Of a stretch of 64,000 nucleotides of DNA, positions 57,658 through 64,000 are shown one piece after another. The translations under genes and the position numbers were made by a program. The stretch's first letter is position 1, and each line of letters opens with the position of its first letter. This stretch comes from Carnegiea gigantea (Eukaryota; Streptophyta; Magnoliopsida; Caryophyllales; Cactaceae), in contig JAKOGI010001936.1 in the NCBI GenBank assembly GCA_029747015.1, positions 72,664 through 136,663 on the forward strand, in the 5' to 3' direction. The notes under the pieces are model-generated. The model searched no databases. It had not been told where the DNA came from and worked only from the letters and a program-made list of their open reading frames with translations.

Positions 57658-57790
57658 CTTCCATGATCGCTGCCATCGTCTCATCCAGCGCCTCTCTCTC
57701 GCTCTCTCTCTGATTCGAGAGGAAAGACAGAAAAGCGAAAAGGAAGACGCGCGCCGAAAATCCAAAACCCCGAGAAGAAATGTGGGGCCT
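57658..57790 (-). CDS. Possible first exon of an unidentified minus-strand gene
   Basis: On the minus strand a pyrimidine-rich, CpG-bearing leader (CGCGCGTCTTCC, then TCAGAGAGAGAGCGAG) is followed by ATGGCAGCGATCATGGAAG (start codon 57676-57674), reading MAAIME. It then meets a donor-like GTACATAC at 57657-57650. An out-of-frame ATG sits 8 nt upstream. The composition is that of a plant promoter-proximal exon. No downstream exon could be identified, so neither the product nor the gene's extent is known. It could also be an untranslated leader. Confidence 0.3.
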
Positions 57791-57833
57791 CAAATTGCAG
57801 TTATACTGTCAGTTGCTATATCGGGCCCCAAAT

Positions 57834-58344
57834 TAGAGATTTGGACAAAAACTCATATCTGAATTCTGAAATCATCTTAATTCTGAAATCTGTTCAAATT
57901 ATAAATCAAATATTCTGATCAGATTTGAACCTAGATTTGAATGTCTAATGTTCGGACTTGAATATTGACATTCTCAAATTTATAATGTTATTTTTGCACA
58001 TTATGACCGAAAATTTGTATGACAGAACCTGTTCGATTTTCAATGTGAGAACACTATTATCTAAAGTTGCTTTTATATAATTTTCTAGAGAATTTGGACC
58101 ACAATTACACATAAACATACTTATCCAACGTCCAAAACTGGTTGTTCGACTATCCGAATTTGAAATTGTTCAAAAATTCGGACAACCCAAATCCGAATGC
58201 CAAAACCCGAACCCATCTCGAATTTAAATTCAGACATGGCCGGTTATCCGAATTTTAAATTCTGATAAAAATTTTGTGACCACACTATTTTTTCCTAGTC
58301 GGACAAATTCCAGTAATCAGGTCTGAAGGATTTTGTCAACCCTA
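57834..58344. mobile_element. Possible degenerate TIR element (TAGRG...TTGACAAAA ends)
   Basis: The left end reads TAGAGATTTGGACAAAA and the inverted right end TAGGGTTGACAAAATCC, so the ends are imperfect inverted repeats. The interior is rich in CCGAATTT/CGGAC words on both strands. The flanking 8-mers (CCCCAAAT and ATTTGTAC) do not match, so the insertion cannot be proven. Confidence 0.4.
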
Positions 58345-58741
58345 ATTTGTACGATTGAATTTTAATTCACTAAAAATACTGTATAGATAACTAAAATACA
58401 CTATTGTATATTTAGTTTTGTTCATTAAAAATATTGTATAACTCAGAATATTTTTAGTGAGTCGTAGTACATTTATACCGAGCGACATAACTGACATTAA
58501 TGTAAACAAGAAGATATTACTATATATTATTATTAATTGTCTCATATTAGTGTTGCGCATAAGTCACTAACGCCTACGTAGTCACTAATATATGTATTAT
58601 TGCTAACTAATTCATGAAATTATCATCCTGAATATAAAGGCGGTATTGTACACCACGTTGGGGTCTGCTCCCTATGATATTTAGTAGTGCTCATTACTAT
58701 GTCACGTAATGCTTATTAATGGAGGTTATTATGCTCACTGA

Positions 58742-58749
58742 TATATGTA
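58742..58749. repeat. 8-bp target-site duplication, left (TATATGTA)
   Basis: Matches 59482-59489 exactly. The word is low in complexity, so chance is more of a concern than for the other duplications. Confidence 0.7.
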
Positions 58750-59481
58750 TAGGGATGGCCGGATGGGTAAGGGGTAGGTACGGGGTGTGTAGAATTATAT
58801 CCGTACCTATATTTATTTTCAAAAATCTTCCCCATAACTACATCCATAGCCATCAGGTTTTCAAAATTTATCCTCATATCCATACCCATCGGGTATTTCA
58901 GGTATCTCAGATTTTATTTGGGTATATATAGATATTAAAATACAATATCCATCGGGTACCATAATTTCTTTCATCAAAAAAATTCATAAAACTAAATTTA
59001 ACTAGGAAAAAAGTTTTAAAGAAATACAATACCTATTTGATTAAGTACAAGAGCACATATTTAGCTAATAAACAAAAACTTTATTCTGAAAATTACTGGA
59101 ATGAGGTAGTGAGGGAAACAACAAATGAGAGAGCAAGAGACATAGCAAATGAGCTAGAATTTTAGGTTTGTAAGTCGTGAGTCACATGATTTCATGTATC
59201 GAATAGTAAATGAACGACACAAATTGATGTATTGCATAGCTACGACTGGGTTGGAGTTTGGGCTTTTTTTTAAAAAAAAATTACCAAAGCTCAAAATTGT
59301 ACTGGATAATTTATTTTAGCCCTAAAAAAATTCAGGTACAGGCCGGTGATGCCTATACCCGAACCCGTACCCATACGCATACCCGCTTTCATCGTACCCG
59401 CCCCTATACTCATTTTTTTTCCATTTTTTGTACCCACACTCGCTATATATGGGGCAGTTTCTGGTGCAACTCACATCTCTA
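58750..59481. mobile_element. Non-autonomous hAT-type element (732 bp)
   Basis: The ends are TAGGGATGG and, inverted, TAGAGATGT. Subterminal regions carry GGGTAGGTACGGG on the left and CCCGTACCCATACGC, TACCCGC on the right, so the inverted similarity extends inward. TATATGTA flanks both sides. No coding capacity; short frames at 59258-59609 are fortuitous. It lies inside the TAATRCTCACTAATAT minisatellite. Confidence 0.78.
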
Positions 59482-59545
59482 TATATGTACATGCATATAT
59501 ACATATATATATATATGTGTGTGCACACACATATATACACCCCCT
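59482..59545. repeat. Compound AT/GT/CA microsatellite
   Basis: TATATATGTACATGCATATA-type sequence followed by TATGTGTGTGCACACACATA. It begins with the right target duplication (59482-59489) of the hAT-type element. Confidence 0.85.
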
Positions 59546-59810
59546 CCCCAACACACACACAACATCCCCGCATACATACAGTAATGCTCATTATTGCTCG
59601 CTAACATAGAGATGCTCACTAATATGTTTGGTGTTGCTCAATGCTCACTAATTGAAAGAATGATCCTGATGTCGAGTGCAAAGGAATAATGGACATCTAG
59701 GGTGTGTTCACTAGCATATTTAGTAATACTCACTAATATATATAGTAATCCTCACTATAATGTTTGATAATGCTCATTAATATATACAATAATACTCACT
59801 AATAGTACAT

Positions 59811-60096
59811 ACAATATTTTGTATTTTTTTTTAAATTGAAGACTTAGGTCATGATTTAGTGAGCATTGGGGAGAGAATAATGATTGAATAGTTCGTCAAC
59901 TGAAATTCTCATTCCTTTAATTATATGAATGTTGTACCTTTTGATAAATGTTTGAGTATTGTTTGAAAACAACTAGTGAATATTGAGTACATTAAGGAGG
60001 GAAAAAATAAGTAGAAATTATAAAAATAAATGAAAAGATGTAAAAACTTCTAAAAAAATTAGGACTTGGGCAAATAAGGTAAAAGAAACGAAAATA

Positions 60097-60135
<39 letters not shown>

Positions 60136-60545
60136 GAAACAAAAACTAGAAAATAGCAAGCCCTGCACGTGCCTTCAATTGAAAGTCGAACGACTGGCTC
60201 TCTTGGTGTCACTGCGAAGGCCCAATGACTGCTGCTAGCTTCATTCTGCCATGCCACTGATTAATTAAATTAAAAAGAGCGAACCAGATGTACCTTACAT
60301 ATGTACGGTGACAATGTACCCCAGTTGGACACTAGGACGCATAAGTTGTGCTCAAACTGAGGTGGAGTCAATTGCTTGTTTCAGGCGTCAAGACCACTCT
60401 TTACAGTATAAGTGATTAATTCTTTAAGAGGCATGCAACTGATTTATTTTTTTTTGGCAACAAATGGATGTTGATTTTAGGGGGAATAAAAGTGAGTGAA
60501 AAAACAAAGTAAAGCCAAATTAGCACAATACCCTTAATAAGTAAA
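59811..60545. other. AT-rich spacer, no gene seen
   Basis: Contains a (TTA)n run at 60100-60135. No reading frame or repeat end was supported. The 60018-60257 minus frame owes its length to the TTA run. Confidence 0.5.
60100..60135. repeat. (TTA)n microsatellite, ~36 bp
   Basis: Uninterrupted trinucleotide run. Confidence 0.95.
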
Positions 60546-60597
60546 GGGGAGTTTTTCTGTGTGATTGTGTTGGGGAGTTTTTCTGTGTAATTGTGTT
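60546..60597. repeat. 26-bp tandem duplication
   Basis: A 26-bp unit starting GGGGAGTTTTTCTGTGT occurs twice, at 60546 and 60572, with one base changed. Confidence 0.9.
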
Positions 60598-61721
60598 GGC
60601 AATTAGTGAGAGGCTAATGTGAACGGATAGAATTTGAAGGAAGCAGCTAACGGAGAAAGCAAACACCAAGCTTGTTCATCTCCACCGTAGTGAGAGAGTA
60701 GGACATTCATTAGAGAGAGAAAAAGAAATCGGTAGAGAGGGATCGAAGGCAAAGGTGGACGGCAACAAGGTGGAGAAGAAACAGTGGACTTTGGGTCTTA
60801 GAGAGACAAAAAGAGAGAGAAGGCAGGCATAGACGGAGAAATTGAGGTTGGACGGTGCAGGTGGAAGAAGAAGAGAAGTGGACATTGAGACCGTGGCGAG
60901 AGCAGAGAAGACGAAGAATGCCCCAACAACGCAATAGAAGGGTAGATTTAGGTTCAATTTAAGGTGAGTAAGTTGAATTCCTTTAATATAGTAAGTACTG
61001 TGCGAATTGCTGTTGAAAGGGGTTGGGGGAGATGCGCTGTAAAGGGGTTAGTTGTTATGAAGTGGCAGTTGGAGAAATGTATGCTGCGTTCATGCCATGT
61101 GGTGTTGAAAAATTTGTCAACTGGAGTTTGCTGTTGACATAATTAGTCACCTAGGTAAACCAAAGTGAAGTAGGCCGTGGGCGTACTGCCTAGTTTGATG
61201 GTACTGTAGGTAGAGCTTGAACGCATAATGAAAGTGTGAATTAAAACAAAAAATGAGAAACCCCTTATCAGTTCAATAAATGTTAGACGTTGACTTCATA
61301 ATGTAAGTGGAAACCTGTGTACACCATGGTAGACATGTAAGAGCACTCTGGTAAACTGATGTAAAATGATGTCAGTATTGATTATGCAGCTCATTAGTTA
61401 CGAAAACATGAAGGTAAACACGCTAGGGAATTAGATGTTGGCATGTGTTTCAGTAAGTGTATACCATGGTAGTCATGTTGGACTGAATAGGTAAACAGAA
61501 GGAAGTAACTTATCATAGGTGAGGTACATGGATGTTGTTGATAGGTGAAGTCTGGAAAGGCTCACATGTAAACTTTGCGTAGGTTGTAGACATTCAAATA
61601 TGTGGGATGCAGTTGCTAACCTCGTGATTGTAGTAAGTGCATGCCAAATGACATTTGATTGCCTCCACTGGTTAAAGGTAGGGATGGTTAGAAGTTGAAG
61701 GTGCAAATGTGGGCTAACAAT
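60598..61721. other. Unassigned low-copy sequence with exon-like features
   Basis: A purine-rich (GAGAGA, GAAGAAG) + strand segment at 60640-60960 ends at TTTAAGGTGAGTAAG, a strong splice-donor match at 60963. Its complement is a pyrimidine-rich 93-codon minus-strand frame (60676-60957) with a hydrophobic start and no family match. Either strand could hold a leader exon. The rest to 61721 shows nothing recognisable. Confidence 0.35.
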
Positions 61722-61729
61722 GTGCTGTC
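61722..61729. repeat. 8-bp target-site duplication, left (GTGCTGTC)
   Basis: Matches 63861-63868 exactly. Confidence 0.92.
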
Positions 61730-63860
61730 TAGACCTGTCAGTTCGGGCGGGCGGGTTAAATATGAGTCGGGTGTATTCGGGTTCGGGTAAAATATAGGTC
61801 GGATATATTTTGGGTTCATGTCAAATACGGGCAGGTGTATTTCGGTTTTATGAGTTTCAGATCAACCCAACGGGTTTAGAGCACCTTTTCTATGAGTTAT
61901 TTTTCTTTTTCCAAAATCAAAAATTTTGCATATTTATTACTTAAAGTTGTCAGTATTTAATGAAAAGGTACAATAATTGTAATTTCTCAAAAGAATACTA
62001 AAAATATTCAAACTTTTTATTATAACATATGAACTTCTTGTATAGGCGGGTAAAGAATCAAGCCTCACTTGATTTTGGGTAGATCAACCTGTACATCGAA
62101 AGAAGGTCAATAGCGGGTCGGCTATTTATGGGGCAACCCGTCTAGAGCATTTTAATGGGTTATGACAGCTTGATTGCTAATAACCTATTTAGTAATTTAA
62201 TATTTTTATTAACTAACCTACCGATGTTCATTCAGGTAAAACGTTATTAATGGGCCGACCCCAATATGAATACGGCTAGCTGTTTTGCTACCACTAGCAT
62301 CATAGTTCAAAACTAGTTAGAATGAAAACCAAATAAAATTGAATAAAAAAAGCACAAAATATTATCTTGCAGTTATAACATAAAAATTTAAATTATTATA
62401 AATTAATTAATTTAAAAATAATTAGGCATATTTGTTTAACTAAGTACATAGTGGTATGACTTGCACATCTTTAATACTTGTCTTCTTTAAAATTAACTTT
62501 TTTTAAAAGATTAGATAGTTATTTCATTCAATTTTATACCCATTTTTAATGTTTTTTCATGTAAAAGCTGTGTACGATATTATTTTTAGATTAGATGGTT
62601 ATTTTATGCAATTTTCGTGTAAAAGAGTAGATAGTTGTGGCATCTTGACCGCTAATAACCTACTTAATAATTTAGTATTTTTATTAACTAACATACCGAT
62701 GTTCAATCAGGTAAAATGTTATTAATAGGCCGGCCCTAATATGAATACGGCTAGCCGTTTTCCTACCACTAGCATCATAGTTTAAAACTAGTTAGAACGA
62801 AAACCAAATAAAATTAAATAAAAGAAGTACAAGATATTATCTTGTAGTCATAACATCAAAAATTTAAATTATTATAAATTAATTAATTTAAAAATGATTA
62901 GACATATTTGTTTAACTAAGTACATAATGGTATGACTCGCACATCTTTAATGCTTGTCTTCTTTTAAATTAACTTTTATTAAAAGATTAGATAGTTATTT
63001 CATGCAATTTTATACCCATTTTTAATGTTTTTTCATGCAAAAGTTGTGTACGATATCATATTTAGATTAGATAGTTATTTCATGCAAGTTTCATGTAAAA
63101 GATTAGATAGTTGTGGTAACTTGACCGCTAATAACCCATTTAATAATTTAATATTTTTATTAACTAACTTACCAATGTTCAATCAAGTAAAACGTTATTA
63201 ATGGGCTGACTCCAATATAAGTACGGCTAGCTGTTTTCCTACTACTAGCATCATAGTTCAAGACTAGCTAGAACGAAAACTAAATAAAATTGAATAAAAG
63301 AAGCACAAGATATTATCTTGGAGTTATAACATCAAAATTTTAAATTATTACAAATTAATTAATTTAAAAAATAATTAGACATATTTGTTTAATTAGGTAC
63401 ATAGTGGTATGACTTGCACATCTTTAATACTTGTCTTCTTTTAAATTAATTTTTTTTAAAAGATTAGATAGTTATTTCATGCTATTTTATACCCATTTTT
63501 AATATTTTTTCATGTAAAAGTTGTGTACGATATTATTTTTAGAGAATGGAGAAGAAAAAAATAAGTTTATTATTGCGTAATTTGTAAATAGATACAATAG
63601 TTATAAAATGTTTTTTCAAACTATTCGATAAAAATGACTAACCGTCATTATTAAGAGGGATAAATTAGAGAAAAATCAAAAACTATAATATTCGGGTCAA
63701 GCAAGCGGGTTCGGGTTTGGGTCGGGCTTGACCCGCTAATTTGCAGATTTTTCAAGTTTAGTTTATTCGGCTTCGGGTCGAGAAAATCGTGTTCAAAACA
63801 CAAAATTTTCGAGTGGGTTTGGGTCGGGTTTACGGGTCAGGTTAATTTTTGCCAGGTCTA
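61730..63860. mobile_element. Non-autonomous hAT-type transposon, long copy (2,131 bp)
   Basis: It starts TAGACCTGTCAG and ends, inverted, TAGACCTGGCA, flanked by the perfect 8-bp duplication GTGCTGTC. It is collinear with the 1,655-bp element at 1606-3260, in the same orientation. Both have GGGCGGGT/TCGGGTG left ends, an AT-rich body, and a right part with GCGGGTTCGGGTTTGGGTC. The body has three ~476-bp direct units (starts 62173, 62648, 63124) against two in the short copy. There is no coding capacity. The sharper ends suggest it is the younger or better preserved copy (inference). Confidence 0.92.
62173..63540. repeat. Three ~476-bp tandem units inside the long hAT copy
   Basis: Unit starts at 62173, 62648 and 63124 are spaced 475 and 476 bp. 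Each contains CTAATAACC, GAATACGGCTAGC (TAAGTACGGCTAGC in unit 3), CTAGCATCATAGTT, GTTATAACAT-type words and AAATTAATTAATTTAAAA. The third unit ends ~70 bp early at TTTTTAGAGAATGGAGAAG, as does the last unit of the short copy. Confidence 0.9.
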
Positions 63861-63868
63861 GTGCTGTC
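63861..63868. repeat. 8-bp target-site duplication, right (GTGCTGTC)
   Basis: Exact partner of 61722-61729. Confidence 0.92.
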
Positions 63869-64000
63869 ATTGAGGTGTACTGAAAGATGGAACGTGTATG
63901 GTGTAAGCTGATGATACAGTGGTTGTATACCGTGGTAAACAATAAGGTAAAATTGGCTAAACGGACTGGATGTTCATGTATGTAAATCTCTTCTGTTGTT

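Larger units (their letters stand above)
58555..59810. repeat. Degenerate minisatellite based on TAATRCTCACTAATAT, interrupted by a hAT-type element
   Basis: Variants recur on both sides of the insertion: GTAGTCACTAATATATG, TGCTCACTGATATATG, GATGCTCACTAATATG, GTAATACTCACTAATATA, GATAATGCTCATTAATATA and AATAATACTCACTAATAG. Spacing is irregular, about 25-40 bp. No coding sequence. Confidence 0.65.

Noticed and set aside
57826..58352. 8-bp duplication around the TAGAGAT...CCCTA element
   Set aside because: The flanking 8-mers CCCCAAAT and ATTTGTAC do not match.

Overview
The window is nuclear DNA of a flowering plant, probably a eudicot (inference). It is AT-rich and intron-bearing, dominated by nested transposable elements, and carries one clear host gene. 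That gene is a two-exon phytosulfokine (PSK) precursor on the + strand at about 49.05-49.47 kb, with the sulfated-peptide core YIYTQ near its C-terminus.

Layout from left to right. (1) 1.6-3.3 kb: a non-autonomous hAT-type element with a perfect 8-bp target-site duplication (TSD). A longer sibling lies at 61.7-63.9 kb and has one extra internal ~476-bp tandem unit. (2) 5.1-18.06 kb: a ~12.9-kb CACTA (En/Spm) transposon on the + strand, holding a decayed TNP2-type transposase and a second Ptta/En/Spm-type gene. A dead ~4.7-kb L1-type LINE is inserted in it in the opposite direction and is bounded by microsatellites at both ends. (3) 18.3-33.7 kb: duplicated noncoding segments around a decayed minus-strand Ty1/copia element. 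That element is interrupted by a 5.05-kb LTR-element derivative (TSD GAAAC) whose surviving LTR is ~4 kb. (4) 37.06-41.82 kb: an LTR-internal-LTR-internal-LTR element with ~995-bp LTRs and ~144-bp internal domains, bounded by TSD AATAT. A 1.47-kb solo-LTR-like sequence is inserted in its third LTR. (5) 42-57 kb: low-copy-looking DNA holding the PSK gene, then a small hAT-type element (TSD CATAGCAC). (6) 57.66 kb: a possible first exon of a minus-strand gene. (7) 58.5-60 kb: a degenerate minisatellite with a third hAT-type element inserted (TSD TATATGTA). (8) 60.5-61.7 kb: unexplained low-copy sequence, then the long hAT copy to 63.86 kb.

Apart from PSK, all coding sequence recognised here belongs to transposons and is broken by stops or frameshifts. 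The main structural value of the window is the set of elements whose ends can be fixed exactly by TSDs and the nesting order they give. All domain calls were made by eye; no database search was run.
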